NCBI GenBank assembly: GCA_002377985.1
Contig: DFQW01000027.1
Location: 1-27,129 of the forward strand
From: Halieaceae bacterium UBA3479
GTDB lineage: Bacteria > Pseudomonadota > Gammaproteobacteria > Pseudomonadales > Halieaceae
DNA length: 27,129 bases
Direction: 5' to 3'
The notes under the pieces are model-generated. The model had not been told where the DNA came from and did no database searches. It saw nothing but the letters and a program-made list of their open reading frames with translations. The translations under genes were made by a program, and so were the position numbers. Below are positions 1-8,698 of the stretch, piece after piece; position 1 is the first letter of the stretch, and every line of letters starts with the position of its first letter.

Positions 1-1
1 T

Positions 2-337
2 ACATGCGCTGGCGCCGCCTCTGCGGGGGTTGATCCCGGGCCCTGGGTCAATCTGGGAGCCTGTATTGGCGAGGCATTCCAGGTGGCCGATGACATTAAA
101 GACGCCGTGGGTGACCCTGACATTATTGGTAAACCCGTTGGCATCGACGCCAAGCTGGGGCGGCCAAACGTGGTGCAGGAATTAGGTATGGACGGCGCAA
201 CGGATCGCCTGAAGCACTTGCTTGAGGAAGGACTGGATAGCGTGCCCTACTGCACTGGAAGGGCCAATTTGGTACGGCTCGTCCGCGCACAATCGGCGCG
301 ATTCGTGCCTGAAAAGATGGGCCGCACCGCAGCCTGA
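2..337 (+). CDS. crtE: Geranylgeranyl diphosphate synthase CrtE, C-terminal part (5' end outside window)
   Basis: The reading frame is open from the left edge of the window to a TGA at 335-337, so about 111 C-terminal residues are visible. The segment GEAFQVADDIKD carries the second aspartate-rich motif (DDIKD) of trans-prenyltransferases, preceded by the small-residue helix and a PWVNLG stretch typical of photosynthesis-cluster CrtE. Family role: condenses isopentenyl diphosphate with allylic diphosphates to give C20 geranylgeranyl diphosphate, the precursor of both carotenoids and the bacteriochlorophyll tail. The stop is 3 nt before the crtF start, so the two are probably co-transcribed. 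A different short-chain prenyl synthase (for example IspA) is possible from the motif alone, but the crtF neighbour and the cluster favour CrtE. The first aspartate motif lies outside the window and cannot be checked. Confidence 0.88.
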   Translation, partial: TCAGAASAGVDPGPWVNLGACIGEAFQVADDIKDAVGDPDIIGKPVGIDAKLGRPNVVQELGMDGATDRLKHLLEEGLDSVPYCTGRANLVRLVRAQSARFVPEKMGRTAA

Positions 338-340
338 TTC

Positions 341-1480
341 ATGCTCGCCGATCCGGACACCTGGTCAAACCCACAGCCCACGCCCTCCGAATGGCGCTGC
401 CGGTGGCGACTGTTTCGCAACCGGATTCTAGCCAACCCTCGATTTCAGAAGTGGGCGGCAAAAACCCCCCTGGTACGGCGCATCGCGAGCCAAAAAGCCG
501 TTGAACTTCATCATCTTACCGCCGGATTCGTGTACACCCAAACGCTCACCGCGGTGATACAAAGCAATCTACTGGCAGTGCTACAAGGTCGTATTGAAAC
601 CACCAAGTCAGTCGCTGCCATGTGCGGACTGACGCCGCAGGCTGCTTTTACGCTGCTTACCGCCGCGCGGGCGCTCAAGCTAACCGATGAGGTGAGTCCG
701 GGCCATTGGATGGTCGGAGAATTGGGCGCCTCCGTACTCGGCAACCCTGCAGTAGCCGATATGGTGCGTCACCACGCCGTGCTCTACCGGGATCTGGCTG
801 ACCCGCTGGCCATCCTGCGCCACCGCGAAAAGACGGGGCTCAGAAACTACTGGAGCTACGTCCCCGGCGGCACCCGCCCCGAGGAGAGTCATCGCGAGTA
901 CAGTCGGCTGATGAGCAGCTCAATGGCGCTGATCGCCGATCATATTCTCGACAGCTATCCGCTCACGGCTTATCAATCGCTGATCGATGTTGCGGGGGGA
1001 ACCGGTCAATTTGCGCGACTGGTACAACAGCGCTATCCGGATTTGATCACGACGGTTTTGGATCTTCCAGAAGTGGTAAGCGAAGCAAAAACCCTGCAGA
1101 CACAGAACAAGATCCGTTTTGTGTCGACCGACATGTTTCAATCGCCGCTGCCCGAAAATACCGAACTCTTCTCGCTCATCCGCGTACTCCACGATCATGA
1201 CGACGAGCCCGTAAGGCAACTGCTGTGCAGGCTGCATGACGCCCTGCGACCGGGCGGCCATCTGCTCATTGCCGAACCCATGGCGGGCACTGTCGGGGCA
1301 GCACCGATCGGCGACACCTATTTCAGCTTCTACCTCTGGGCAATGGGTAGTGGGCGCCCCCGCACAGCCGAGGAATTACAAGGTATGTGCCTCGCCGCAG
1401 GCTTCACTCGAATCCGCGAATTCAAAACGCCCATACCGGCACTTACTCGGCTGCTGGTGGCCGAAAAATCGCCAGACTAG
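341..1480 (+). CDS. crtF: Hydroxyneurosporene/demethylspheroidene O-methyltransferase CrtF
   Basis: 379 residues, usual for the CrtF family. The N-terminal half is a helical dimerisation/winged-helix region and the C-terminal half a class I SAM methyltransferase fold. The SAM-binding motif reads DVAGGTGQFARLV (around residues 218-230), followed by VLDLPEVV, and LLIAEPMAG occurs near residue 310. CrtF transfers a methyl group from S-adenosylmethionine to the tertiary hydroxyl of 1-hydroxycarotenoids, giving the methoxy groups of spheroidene or spirilloxanthin. It starts 3 nt after the crtE stop and ends 193 nt before bchC, where a new promoter with PpsR boxes lies. It may also be read through into bchC, as in the crtEF-bchCXYZ-puf superoperon of Rhodobacter, but that is inference. 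Confidence 0.93.
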   Translation: MLADPDTWSNPQPTPSEWRCRWRLFRNRILANPRFQKWAAKTPLVRRIASQKAVELHHLTAGFVYTQTLTAVIQSNLLAVLQGRIETTKSVAAMCGLTPQAAFTLLTAARALKLTDEVSPGHWMVGELGASVLGNPAVADMVRHHAVLYRDLADPLAILRHREKTGLRNYWSYVPGGTRPEESHREYSRLMSSSMALIADHILDSYPLTAYQSLIDVAGGTGQFARLVQQRYPDLITTVLDLPEVVSEAKTLQTQNKIRFVSTDMFQSPLPENTELFSLIRVLHDHDDEPVRQLLCRLHDALRPGGHLLIAEPMAGTVGAAPIGDTYFSFYLWAMGSGRPRTAEELQGMCLAAGFTRIREFKTPIPALTRLLVAEKSPD

Positions 1481-1511
1481 CCGCTTTTAGGAGGACGTCA
1501 AAAATCCAAAT

Positions 1512-1529
1512 TGTATGTATTATTTGACA
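1512..1529. promoter_or_regulatory. PpsR/CrtJ-type operator, box 1 upstream of bchC
   Basis: Perfect TGT-N12-ACA palindrome (TGTatgtattatttgACA), the published CrtJ/PpsR consensus. Its right half ACA (1527-1529) is also the last three bases of a TTGACA -35 hexamer. It is followed after exactly 8 bp by a second perfect box, the spacing described for cooperative CrtJ binding at the Rhodobacter capsulatus bchC promoter. Confidence 0.85.
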
Positions 1530-1551
1530 CATTAACGTGTTAATTTATTAT
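1524..1551 (+). promoter_or_regulatory. Predicted sigma-70 type promoter of bchC
   Basis: A consensus -35 hexamer TTGACA at 1524-1529, a 16-bp AT-rich spacer, and a -10 TATTAT at 1546-1551 (5 of 6 to consensus). Transcription would start near 1558, giving a leader of about 115 nt before bchC. Both core hexamers are overlapped by TGT-N12-ACA boxes, so repressor binding should block RNA polymerase. A small stem (CCCGA 562-566 / TCGGG 573-577 in the 1500s) follows just after the expected start. Confidence 0.7.
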
Positions 1552-1555
1552 TACA
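1538..1555. promoter_or_regulatory. PpsR/CrtJ-type operator, box 2 upstream of bchC
   Basis: Second perfect TGT-N12-ACA palindrome (TGTtaatttattattACA), 8 bp after box 1 and covering the -10 hexamer. The rest of the 1481-1673 gap shows no gene; a GGAGG at about 1489 has no usable start codon at the right distance. Confidence 0.85.
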
Positions 1556-1673
1556 TAAGGACCCGAATGATCTCGGGCGCCCCATAACGGTGCTCAACCG
1601 CCCACAAGCGGCAGTCATCAGGACCTTAAGAGTAAGAATAACGGCAGAAACGGCGTAGTTAGAGAGTACCGCT

Positions 1674-2621
1674 ATGGGAGCAACGTCTACTGCGGTGGTT
1701 TTTGAGCAACCGGGAGAAATGTCGCTAAGACCGGTCGAGTTGCCAGAACCCCACAGCACAGATTGCGTTATCGAGGTCCACTGGACCGGCATCAGTACGG
1801 GCACCGAAAGATTGCTCTGGGAGGGACGCATGCCTCATTTTCCCGGTCTCGCCTATCCACTGGTGCCAGGGTACGAAAGCGTTGGCAATGTGGTGGCCTG
1901 TGGCTCAGAAGCCGAGATAGCTGTCGGTCAACGGGTGTTTGTTCCCGGAAGTCGCGGATTTACCAATGTGCGTGGGCTTTTTGGCGGTGCATCACGCGCT
2001 TTGGTGGTCCCCGCACAGCGCCTGGTGCAACTGCCAATGTCAACCGAGTCGACGGGCGTTCTATTGGCCCTTGCTGCTACCGCTTGCCACGCACTGCGGC
2101 GCATCGAAGACCTGGGACCACCGGAGCTGATCGTGGGTCACGGCGCGTTGGGCCGACTGCTGGCCAGAGTGACTGCAGCCCGATATCAAGTCACGCCTGT
2201 CGTTTGGGAGACCGCAGCAGAGCGCCGAGAAGGCAACTTTGGCTACCCTGTGCTGGATCCGGCAGAAGACGATCGTCGGGACTACCGACGAATCTGTGAC
2301 GTCAGTGGCACCGCCACCATTATTGATCAAGCGGTGCATCACCTGGCAAAACACGCCACGGTATTGCTGGCAGGATTTTACGCAGCACCCATCGAATTCA
2401 ACTTCCCCGCGGCATTTATGCGTGAAATTGATGTTCGTATCAGCGCCGAATGGCAACCCGAAGATATGCAAACCGCCATGACCCTTGTCTCTGGGGGAGA
2501 CCTGTCATTGAGCGGCATCATCACCCATGACCAACCCTTCGACAGCGCCAAAACCGCTTATCAGCAAGCGTTTTCTGACCCGCACTGCCTGAAAATGGTC
2601 CTCGACTGGAGAAACGCATGA
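1674..2621 (+). CDS. bchC: Bacteriochlorophyllide a dehydrogenase BchC
   Basis: 315 residues, normal for BchC, a member of the zinc-type medium-chain dehydrogenase family. The stretch GISTGTERLLWEGRMPHFPGL followed by PLVPGYESVG is the characteristic BchC N-terminal signature, and VGHGALGRLLARV (about residue 154) is the nucleotide-binding glycine motif. The enzyme oxidises the C3 hydroxyethyl group of 3-hydroxyethyl bacteriochlorophyllide a to the acetyl group, the last ring step before esterification. The ATG at 1674 has only a weak GAGAG ribosome site. It lies downstream of the doubly PpsR-boxed promoter, so it is probably repressed by PpsR. Its stop overlaps the bchX start (ATGA), pointing to one operon bchCXYZ-puf. 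Confidence 0.95.
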   Translation: MGATSTAVVFEQPGEMSLRPVELPEPHSTDCVIEVHWTGISTGTERLLWEGRMPHFPGLAYPLVPGYESVGNVVACGSEAEIAVGQRVFVPGSRGFTNVRGLFGGASRALVVPAQRLVQLPMSTESTGVLLALAATACHALRRIEDLGPPELIVGHGALGRLLARVTAARYQVTPVVWETAAERREGNFGYPVLDPAEDDRRDYRRICDVSGTATIIDQAVHHLAKHATVLLAGFYAAPIEFNFPAAFMREIDVRISAEWQPEDMQTAMTLVSGGDLSLSGIITHDQPFDSAKTAYQQAFSDPHCLKMVLDWRNA

Positions 2622-3616
2622 ACGCACCGCAGAGTGCCAAGCTATACGACCCGGGCCTTGAATCTACTCGAGAACGTGCCGATTTACTGGCATCTTCCGG
2701 TGACGATGCACCCAAAACCCAGATCATTGCGATTTACGGAAAAGGGGGCATCGGCAAGAGTTTCACCCTCGCAAACCTTTCCTACATGATGGCACAGCAG
2801 GGCAAGAAGGTGCTCCTGATCGGCTGTGACCCGAAGAGTGACACCACATCCCTGCTCTTTGGCGGCAAAGCCTGCCCCACCATCATCGAGACCGCGTCAG
2901 CCAAGAAAGCTGCAGGAGATGAGGTCTCTGTCGGCGACGTTTGCTTCAAGCGGGATGGCGTGTTTGCCATGGAACTCGGTGGTCCGGAAGTCGGCAGAGG
3001 TTGTGGTGGCCGGGGCATCATTCACGGCTTCGAAACGCTGGAAAAACTCGGCTTTCATGACTGGGATTTTGACTACGTCTTGCTGGATTTTCTCGGCGAT
3101 GTGGTCTGCGGTGGCTTCGGCTTACCCATTGCACGGGATATGTGCCAAAAGGTGATTGTGGTCGCCTCCAACGACCTGCAGTCGCTGTATGTCGCCAACA
3201 ATGTCTGCTCGGCGGTGGAGTATTTCCGCAAACTCGGCGGTAATGTGGGCGTCGCAGGCATGGTTACCAACAAAGACGATGGCGCCGGACAGGCACAGGC
3301 GTTTTGCAAGGCGGTAGGCATTCCGGAACTGGCGTCGATACCCGCACACGATGATATCCGACGTAAAAGTGCATCCTACGAAATCATCGGTCGCCCCGAC
3401 GGTGAGTGGGGCTCCCTGTTTAGCGACCTCGCGACCAATGTCGCGGAGGCGCCGCCGCACCGACCTACCCCACTGACTCAAGACGGCCTGCTGGAATTAT
3501 TTGACGGCGACACCGTGGGCAGAGACGTCGTGCTGCAGCCCGCTAGCCTGGAAGATCTCTGCAGCGTCGAGCATCTCAACAAACCCTCGCTGGAAGTCAT
3601 CTATGACAGCATCTGA
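2618..3616 (+). CDS. bchX: Chlorophyllide a reductase iron protein BchX
   Basis: 332 residues of the NifH/BchL-like iron protein family. The P-loop GKGGIGKS is at residues 41-48, the switch-like GCDPKSDTT at 69-77, and the two [4Fe-4S] cysteines sit in GRGCGG (C129) and DVVCGGF (C164). As a homodimer BchX hydrolyses ATP and passes electrons to the BchY-BchZ component, reducing the C7-C8 double bond of ring B and turning a chlorin into a bacteriochlorin. It differs from BchL (17537-18454) in having F rather than T after the P-loop GKS and a longer N-terminus. The start overlaps the bchC stop by 4 nt, and the last 14 nt overlap bchY in another frame. Confidence 0.96.
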   Translation: MNAPQSAKLYDPGLESTRERADLLASSGDDAPKTQIIAIYGKGGIGKSFTLANLSYMMAQQGKKVLLIGCDPKSDTTSLLFGGKACPTIIETASAKKAAGDEVSVGDVCFKRDGVFAMELGGPEVGRGCGGRGIIHGFETLEKLGFHDWDFDYVLLDFLGDVVCGGFGLPIARDMCQKVIVVASNDLQSLYVANNVCSAVEYFRKLGGNVGVAGMVTNKDDGAGQAQAFCKAVGIPELASIPAHDDIRRKSASYEIIGRPDGEWGSLFSDLATNVAEAPPHRPTPLTQDGLLELFDGDTVGRDVVLQPASLEDLCSVEHLNKPSLEVIYDSI

Positions 3617-5081
3617 CGCCGTCATCGCCGTAGATAGCGACACCACCGCGGGCGCGGTGGGGTGCCATGCGGGCGAGTCAGTGATGCGTGACGCCGCTGA
3701 AAAAGCCGGTAAAACAGCGCAACTGGAGCAGTTCGATCAGGACTATCCAAAGGGCCCGCACGATCAACCACAAAGTATGTGCCCGGCTTTCGGTTCCCTC
3801 AGGGTCGGTTTGCGCATGCGGCGCACGGCAACGGTTCTCTCGGGCTCTGCCTGCTGTGTTTACGGGCTGACCTTTACCTCTCATTTTTACGGTGCCAAAC
3901 GAACCGTTGGCTATGTGCCCTTTGACTCTGAGTCGCTGGTAACAGGCAAGCTGTTCGAAGACATCCGCGAAGCCGTACACGAACTCGCGAATCCTGACGA
4001 ATACGACGCAGTGGTCGTAATCAACCTGTGCGTACCGACCGCATCTGGCGTACCGCTTGATCTGTTGCCGGATGAGATTAACGGCGTGCGGATTATCGGT
4101 ATCGACGTGCCTGGATTTGGCGTGCCTACCCATGCCGAGGCAAAAGACGTTTTGGCAGGCGCAATGCTCCGCTATGCCCGGCATGAAGTACAAGCCGGGC
4201 CGGTCGCGCGACCCGCGGGCCTTGAAACCGATACCGCATTACCCAGTATTGCCATGGTGGGCGAGATCTTCCCGGTAGATGCCATCACCATCGGCCGAAT
4301 GCTGCAGCCAATGGGCCTGAAAGCGGGGCCGGTGATCCCGACACGCGAATGGCGCGAACTCTACGCAGCACTCGATTGTGCCGCAGTCGCCATGCTGCAC
4401 CCGTTTTACGCCGCCACCGCAAGAGAATTCAAAGCAGCGGGGCGTCCGTTACTGGGATCCGCTCCGGTCGGCGTCGAGGGCACCCGGGACTGGTTGGCAC
4501 ATCTCGGTGACGTGATGAATCTGCCCAAAAAACGCATTGATGCCGCCATTAATGCTCAGCTGTCTGCGATCCGGGGCGTATTGCAAGAAAATCCGATCGA
4601 CGCCCGCATTACCCTCTCCGGCTATGAGGGGTCTGAGCTGATCGTGGCCCGGCTACTGATAGAAAGTGGCGCCAACGTCCGCTACGTGGGTACCGCTTGC
4701 GCCAAATCAGATTGGTCAACTCATGACTGCGAGTGGCTCGAGTCGCGCGGCGTCAGCGTGAAATTCCGGGCATCTCTTGAAGATGACCTGTACGCGATGG
4801 ACACCTTCGAACCCGATATCGCCATCGGCACCACGCCGGTAGTGCAACGCGCCAAAGAACTCTCCATACCCAGCCTTTACTTTACAAACCTGATCTCGGC
4901 CAGACCGCTCATGGGTGTCGCAGGCGCTGGATCGCTTGCCCAGGTCATCAACACCGCGATCGCTGGGCGCGAACGTTTTGAGGCTATGGAGTCATTTTTC
5001 GCCGGCGTGGGCAGTGGCGCCAGGACCGGCATCTGGACACCCCAGATCATATCTCGCTCTGGCGTGGGAGGACTGGGCTGA
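3603..5081 (+). CDS. bchY: Chlorophyllide a reductase subunit BchY
   Basis: 492 residues from ATG 3603, inside the last codons of bchX. The same frame is open further upstream, but that part runs through bchX coding sequence and lacks family features. The [18 protein letters not shown] segment (C60) and [11 protein letters not shown] (C84, C85) are hallmark BchY sequences containing iron-sulfur cluster ligands. BchY pairs with BchZ as the NifDK-like catalytic component that receives electrons from BchX and reduces chlorophyllide a. The C-terminal half keeps NifD-like features such as [11 protein letters not shown] and the segment ending [14 protein letters not shown]. Its stop and the bchZ start share one base (TGATG), so translation is likely coupled. 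Confidence 0.95.
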   Translation: MTASDAVIAVDSDTTAGAVGCHAGESVMRDAAEKAGKTAQLEQFDQDYPKGPHDQPQSMCPAFGSLRVGLRMRRTATVLSGSACCVYGLTFTSHFYGAKRTVGYVPFDSESLVTGKLFEDIREAVHELANPDEYDAVVVINLCVPTASGVPLDLLPDEINGVRIIGIDVPGFGVPTHAEAKDVLAGAMLRYARHEVQAGPVARPAGLETDTALPSIAMVGEIFPVDAITIGRMLQPMGLKAGPVIPTREWRELYAALDCAAVAMLHPFYAATAREFKAAGRPLLGSAPVGVEGTRDWLAHLGDVMNLPKKRIDAAINAQLSAIRGVLQENPIDARITLSGYEGSELIVARLLIESGANVRYVGTACAKSDWSTHDCEWLESRGVSVKFRASLEDDLYAMDTFEPDIAIGTTPVVQRAKELSIPSLYFTNLISARPLMGVAGAGSLAQVINTAIAGRERFEAMESFFAGVGSGARTGIWTPQIISRSGVGGLG

Positions 5082-6535
5082 TGCTGGTTCTTGATCACGA
5101 TCGCGCCGGTGGATATTGGGGCTCCGTGTATATGTTCACGGCGGTCAAAGGCCTGCAGGTGATTATCGATGGCCCGGTCGGCTGCGAGAATCTGCCGGTG
5201 ACCTCGGTACTGCACTACACCGATGCGCTACCTCCGCATGAGCTGCCGATTGTTGTCACCGGGCTGGCCGAGGAGGAGCTCGGTCAGAGGGGAACCGAGG
5301 GTGCGCTTCGTCGAGCACATCAAACCCTCGACCCGACAAAACCAAGCGTGGTGGTCACCGGGTCCATCGCCGAGATGATCGGTGGCGGCGTTACCCCGGA
5401 AGATACGAATATTCAGCGATTCTTGCCGCGAACCATTGATGAAGATCAGTGGCAGAGCGCCGACCGCGCGCTGGTGTGGCTGTGGGATCAGTTTGGCAAG
5501 GCAAAAGCCAAAAAGCGTAAAGCCAAGAACGCCGACGACAACATCAAGCGGGTGAATATCATTGGACCCGCCTATGGCTATTTTAATACGCCTTCGGACC
5601 TCGCCGAAATCCAACGACTGATTGAGGGCATCGGTGCGGAGATCAACCTGATCTTCCCGCTCGGCTGTCCGCTGGACAACGTCGTTGCGTTGGCGGATGC
5701 CGACGCCAACATTTGTTTGTACCGCGAATATGGCCGCAAGCTCTGCGAAGCCCTCGACATGCCCTACTTTCAGGCACCGATTGGCCTCGACAGCACAACC
5801 AAGTTTTTGCGGGCACTCGGCGAAGAATTAGGGCTGGACCCAGAACCTTTTATCGAACAGGAAAAGCACACGACGCTTAAACCCGTGTGGGATTTGTGGC
5901 GTTCTGTCACGCAGGATTTCTTTGGGACGGCGAGCTTTGGTGTAGTCGCCACCGACACCTACACCCGCGGCTTGCGCCACTTCCTCGAGGGAGAATTGGG
6001 GCTGCCCTGCGCATTCCATTTTTCGCGTAAAGCGGGGGTCAAACCGGACAACCAACAGGTCCGTGAAGCGATTCATAAATCCGGGGCACTACTGGTGTTT
6101 GGCGGCTACAACGAACGCATGTATGTCAATGAGGCCGGCAATAAGAGCATTTACATCCCCGCCTCACTCCCCGGCACGATCATCCGACGTCATACCGGCA
6201 CCCCGTTTATGGGATATGCGGGCACCTGTTATCTCGTGCAGGAAGTCTGTAACGCACTTTTCGACGCGCTCTTTAATGTGCTGCCGCTGGGCAGCGAACT
6301 CGACAAGGTTGAGGCAACGCCCGCCCGCGCGGCGGAGACACTGAGTTGGGCCGATACAGCACAAAACGGTCTAGATCGCATCGTGGCCGCACAACCCATT
6401 CTGGTCAGGATTTCTGCGGCCAAGCGACTGCGGGATACCGCAGAGCAGGTTGCGCGCGCCGCGGGTGTGGCAACGGTAGAAATTGAGCATGTTCAACATG
6501 CAAGCGAGAGCCTGCAATTTGGGGATGCCGCATGA
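5081..6535 (+). CDS. bchZ: Chlorophyllide a reductase subunit BchZ
   Basis: 484 residues. The N-terminus ([14 protein letters not shown]) and [21 protein letters not shown] with the cluster cysteine C35 are characteristic of Bch[12 protein letters not shown] (around 159-169) and FPLGCPLDN follow the NifK-like pattern. With BchY it forms the catalytic heterotetramer of chlorophyllide a reductase in the cytoplasm. A short lysine-rich linker (residues 140-149, [10 protein letters not shown]) precedes the NIIGP motif. It looks like a surface insertion of unknown role, since BchZ proteins vary there. The end of the gene overlaps the pufQ frame by 4 nt (ATGA), tying pigment synthesis to the puf genes. 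Confidence 0.95.
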   Translation: MLVLDHDRAGGYWGSVYMFTAVKGLQVIIDGPVGCENLPVTSVLHYTDALPPHELPIVVTGLAEEELGQRGTEGALRRAHQTLDPTKPSVVVTGSIAEMIGGGVTPEDTNIQRFLPRTIDEDQWQSADRALVWLWDQFGKAKAKKRKAKNADDNIKRVNIIGPAYGYFNTPSDLAEIQRLIEGIGAEINLIFPLGCPLDNVVALADADANICLYREYGRKLCEALDMPYFQAPIGLDSTTKFLRALGEELGLDPEPFIEQEKHTTLKPVWDLWRSVTQDFFGTASFGVVATDTYTRGLRHFLEGELGLPCAFHFSRKAGVKPDNQQVREAIHKSGALLVFGGYNERMYVNEAGNKSIYIPASLPGTIIRRHTGTPFMGYAGTCYLVQEVCNALFDALFNVLPLGSELDKVEATPARAAETLSWADTAQNGLDRIVAAQPILVRISAAKRLRDTAEQVARAAGVATVEIEHVQHASESLQFGDAA

Positions 6536-6801
6536 ATAAAAGCACGACTTCGACAGTGACAAACACGCCCTTTGGGGGGGAAAGACTCATGGCAACTCAC
6601 AATAAAACAAGCGATGGGCCACACAGCGTTTGGGATCAACTGCAATTTCGGTTGCTGTTCCTGATGGTGTTCGCGTGGTTCCTGTTCGCCGCAGTACTGA
6701 AGTCACTCACATTACAAAGGGGCAGCAGCAAGGACAGCTGCTGGCAGGAGGCGCGGCGCGCGGCTTACAGCCTCACGCCTTATGCGTTTATGAAGATTTA
6801 A
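6532..6801 (+). CDS. pufQ: PufQ-like bacteriochlorophyll assembly protein
   Basis: A small protein of 89 residues from the ATG overlapping the bchZ stop, or 70 residues from the in-frame ATG at 6589, which follows a run of G. One hydrophobic segment (about residues 40-58 of the longer form: [19 protein letters not shown]) suggests a single membrane span. After it comes a C-terminal pattern W-x-E-A ... T-P-x-x-F that recalls Rhodobacter PufQ. The position between bchZ and the puf structural genes is also that of Rhodobacter pufQ. PufQ is thought to influence bacteriochlorophyll synthesis or delivery to the puf-encoded complexes; its mechanism is not settled. Identification rests on position, size and a short pattern from memory. 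It is not an LH1 beta gene, because the conserved histidine and the WxPW end are absent. Confidence 0.72.
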   Translation: MNKSTTSTVTNTPFGGERLMATHNKTSDGPHSVWDQLQFRLLFLMVFAWFLFAAVLKSLTLQRGSSKDSCWQEARRAAYSLTPYAFMKI

Positions 6802-6806
6802 CCCAA

Positions 6807-6833
6807 TCGACCCCGGTAGGAGGCCGAGGTCGA
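6807..6833 (+). other. RNA hairpin between pufQ and pufL
   Basis: TCGACC at 6807-6812 pairs with GGTCGA at 6828-6833. Inside, after one mismatch, CGG (6814-6816) pairs with CCG (6824-6826), leaving loop taggagg. A smaller hairpin TGGCG-ttcgt-CGCCA follows at 6852-6866, just before the pufL ribosome site GGGAG (6871). Stable stems upstream of pufL in Rhodobacter slow mRNA decay; a similar role here is inference. Confidence 0.5.
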
Positions 6834-6884
6834 ATGGACGTTGTATGAAACTGGCGTTCGTCGCCAAAAAGGGAGAGTCATGTC

Positions 6885-7709
6885 ATGTCGATGCTGACGT
6901 TTGAAAAAAAGTATCGCGTCCGGGGAGGGACTCTGATCGGTGGGGATCTATTCGATTTTTGGATTGGTCCCTTCTGGGTCGGCTTCTTCGGCGTAACCAC
7001 GGCATTTTTTGCCAGCCTGGGTACCGGCTTACTGATCTATGGGGCCGCGATTGGACCCACCTGGAATATCTGGCAAATCAGTATTGCACCGCCGGATCTT
7101 TCTTATGGCTTGGCGCTTGCACCCATGCAAGAGGGGGGCTTGTGGCAGGTGATCACCATCTGCGCGGTGGGTGCATTTGCATCATGGGCGCTGCGGCAAG
7201 TTGAGCTGTCAAGAAAACTGGGAATGGGTCTGCATATCCCTTTTGCCTTCAGCTTTGCGGTGCTCGCTTATGTCACCCTGGTCATCATCCGCCCCGTCCT
7301 GCTGGGCGCATGGGGTCATGGCTTTCCCTACGGCATTCTCAGCCATCTCGACTGGGTCTCCAATGTTGGCTATCAGTTCCTGCATTTTCATTACAACCCG
7401 GCCCATATGATCGCCGTGACCTTCTTCTTCACAACAGCACTGGCGTTGTCGATGCACGGCTCTCTCATACTGATGGCCACTGACCCACGTGAAGGAGAGA
7501 CCGTGAAGACCGGTGAACATGAAAACACGTTCTTCCGGGACGATATCGGCTACTCGATCGGCGCTCTGGGCATCCATCGCCTCGGCGTCTTTGTCGCTAT
7601 TTCAGCGGCCTTCTGGAGCGCCGTTTGCATCGTCATCAGCGGACCTTTCTGGACTCGCGGCTGGCCTGAATGGTGGAACTGGTGGCTCGAGCTGCCGGTT
7701 TGGTATTAG
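6885..7709 (+). CDS. pufL: Photosynthetic reaction centre L subunit PufL
   Basis: 274 residues with five membrane helices. The start ([21 protein letters not shown]) is the standard L-subunit N-terminus. With ATG 6885, histidines 154, 174, 191 and 231 fall one position after R. sphaeroides His L153, L173, L190 and L230 (the offset is the initiator Met). These bind bacteriochlorophyll (153, 173) and iron (190, 230); His169 matches L168. This alignment supports ATG 6885 over the nearby ATGs at 6880 (out of frame) and 6891; GGGAGAG lies 7 nt upstream. Residue 213 is Glu (L212) but 214 is Asn where Rhodobacter has Asp L213. L and M bind the special pair, pheophytins and quinones and carry out light-driven charge separation. 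Confidence 0.98.
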   Translation: MSMLTFEKKYRVRGGTLIGGDLFDFWIGPFWVGFFGVTTAFFASLGTGLLIYGAAIGPTWNIWQISIAPPDLSYGLALAPMQEGGLWQVITICAVGAFASWALRQVELSRKLGMGLHIPFAFSFAVLAYVTLVIIRPVLLGAWGHGFPYGILSHLDWVSNVGYQFLHFHYNPAHMIAVTFFFTTALALSMHGSLILMATDPREGETVKTGEHENTFFRDDIGYSIGALGIHRLGVFVAISAAFWSAVCIVISGPFWTRGWPEWWNWWLELPVWY

Positions 7710-7723
7710 GGAGGAACTGCGTC

Positions 7724-8698
7724 ATGAGAGAATATCAAAACATATTCACGCAAGTTCAGGTCTCAGCGCCTGACTATGCGGGTGTCCCGATTGGGGATGA
7801 AACCCGCAACCGAACGAAAGGCATCTCGCACAACCACCTGCTGGGTAAGCTGGGGGATGCACAAGTAGGACCGATTTACCTCGGCACCCTCGGCGTATTT
7901 GCCTTAATTACAGGTGTACTTGCCTTTCTGATCATCGGCATGAACATGCTGGCGTCGGTGAACTGGGACCCCGTCCAGTTTGTTCGTCAGTTGTTCTGGC
8001 TTTCTCTGGATCCCCCTGGACCCGAGTATGGCCTCTCCATCCCGCCGTTGAATGACGGTGGATGGTGGTTGATCGCCGGTGCCCTGCTGACCCTGTCTAT
8101 CATGCTGTGGTGGGCGCGGACATTCCGAATATCCCGCAACCTAGGCATGAGTAATTACCTGGCTTGGGCCTTCGGTGCGGCTATTTTTCTTTATCTCGTG
8201 CTGGGCTTCATTCGCCCCATACTGATGGGTTCTTGGAATGAGGCGGTGCCTTTTGGCATCTTCCCGCACCTTGACTGGACCGCCGCCTTCTCACTGCGCT
8301 ACGGCAATCTGTTCTACAACCCCTTCCACATGTTGTCGATTGCCTTCCTCTATGGATCGGCAGTGCTCTTTGCAATGCATGGCGCCACCATTCTTGCTAC
8401 CAGCCGATACGGCGCTGATCGGGAGATCGATCAGATCACCGACCGCGGTACCGCCGCGGAGCGCGGCGCGCTGTTCTGGAGATGGTGCATGGGATTTAAC
8501 GCTTCTATGGAGTCCATCCACCGCTGGGCATGGTGGTTCGCAGTGTTGACCGTGATCACCGGCGCAATAGGCATTCTGCTTACCGGCACCGTTGTTGAGA
8601 ACTGGTACCTCTGGGGCATGAAGCACGGGATCGTGCCGGCCTACCCTGCTATTGAGGCCACTCCAGTGCTTGACCCAATGATGGAGGGCGCGCAATGA
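7724..8698 (+). CDS. pufM: Photosynthetic reaction centre M subunit PufM
   Basis: 324 residues from ATG 7724, preceded by a GGGAGGA ribosome site. The frame is open to an ATG at 7670 inside pufL, but the M-subunit family starts REYQNIF as seen here. His182, His202, His219 and His266 and Glu234 carry the pigment and iron ligands, and Tyr210, important for primary electron transfer, is present in SIAFLYGSA. Asp45 aligns with residue M44, which is Asn in R. sphaeroides. The C-terminal extension beyond the fifth helix (to residue 324) is typical of M subunits that dock a PufC cytochrome. The stop overlaps the pufC start (ATGA). Confidence 0.98.
   Translation: MREYQNIFTQVQVSAPDYAGVPIGDETRNRTKGISHNHLLGKLGDAQVGPIYLGTLGVFALITGVLAFLIIGMNMLASVNWDPVQFVRQLFWLSLDPPGPEYGLSIPPLNDGGWWLIAGALLTLSIMLWWARTFRISRNLGMSNYLAWAFGAAIFLYLVLGFIRPILMGSWNEAVPFGIFPHLDWTAAFSLRYGNLFYNPFHMLSIAFLYGSAVLFAMHGATILATSRYGADREIDQITDRGTAAERGALFWRWCMGFNASMESIHRWAWWFAVLTVITGAIGILLTGTVVENWYLWGMKHGIVPAYPAIEATPVLDPMMEGAQ

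Noticed and set aside
3501..3602. Upstream extension of the bchY frame
   Set aside because: Lies within bchX coding sequence in another frame; the family N-terminal region begins after ATG 3603.
7670..7723. Upstream extension of the pufM frame
   Set aside because: Overlaps the end of pufL; the conserved M-subunit start REYQNIF follows ATG 7724 with a good ribosome site.
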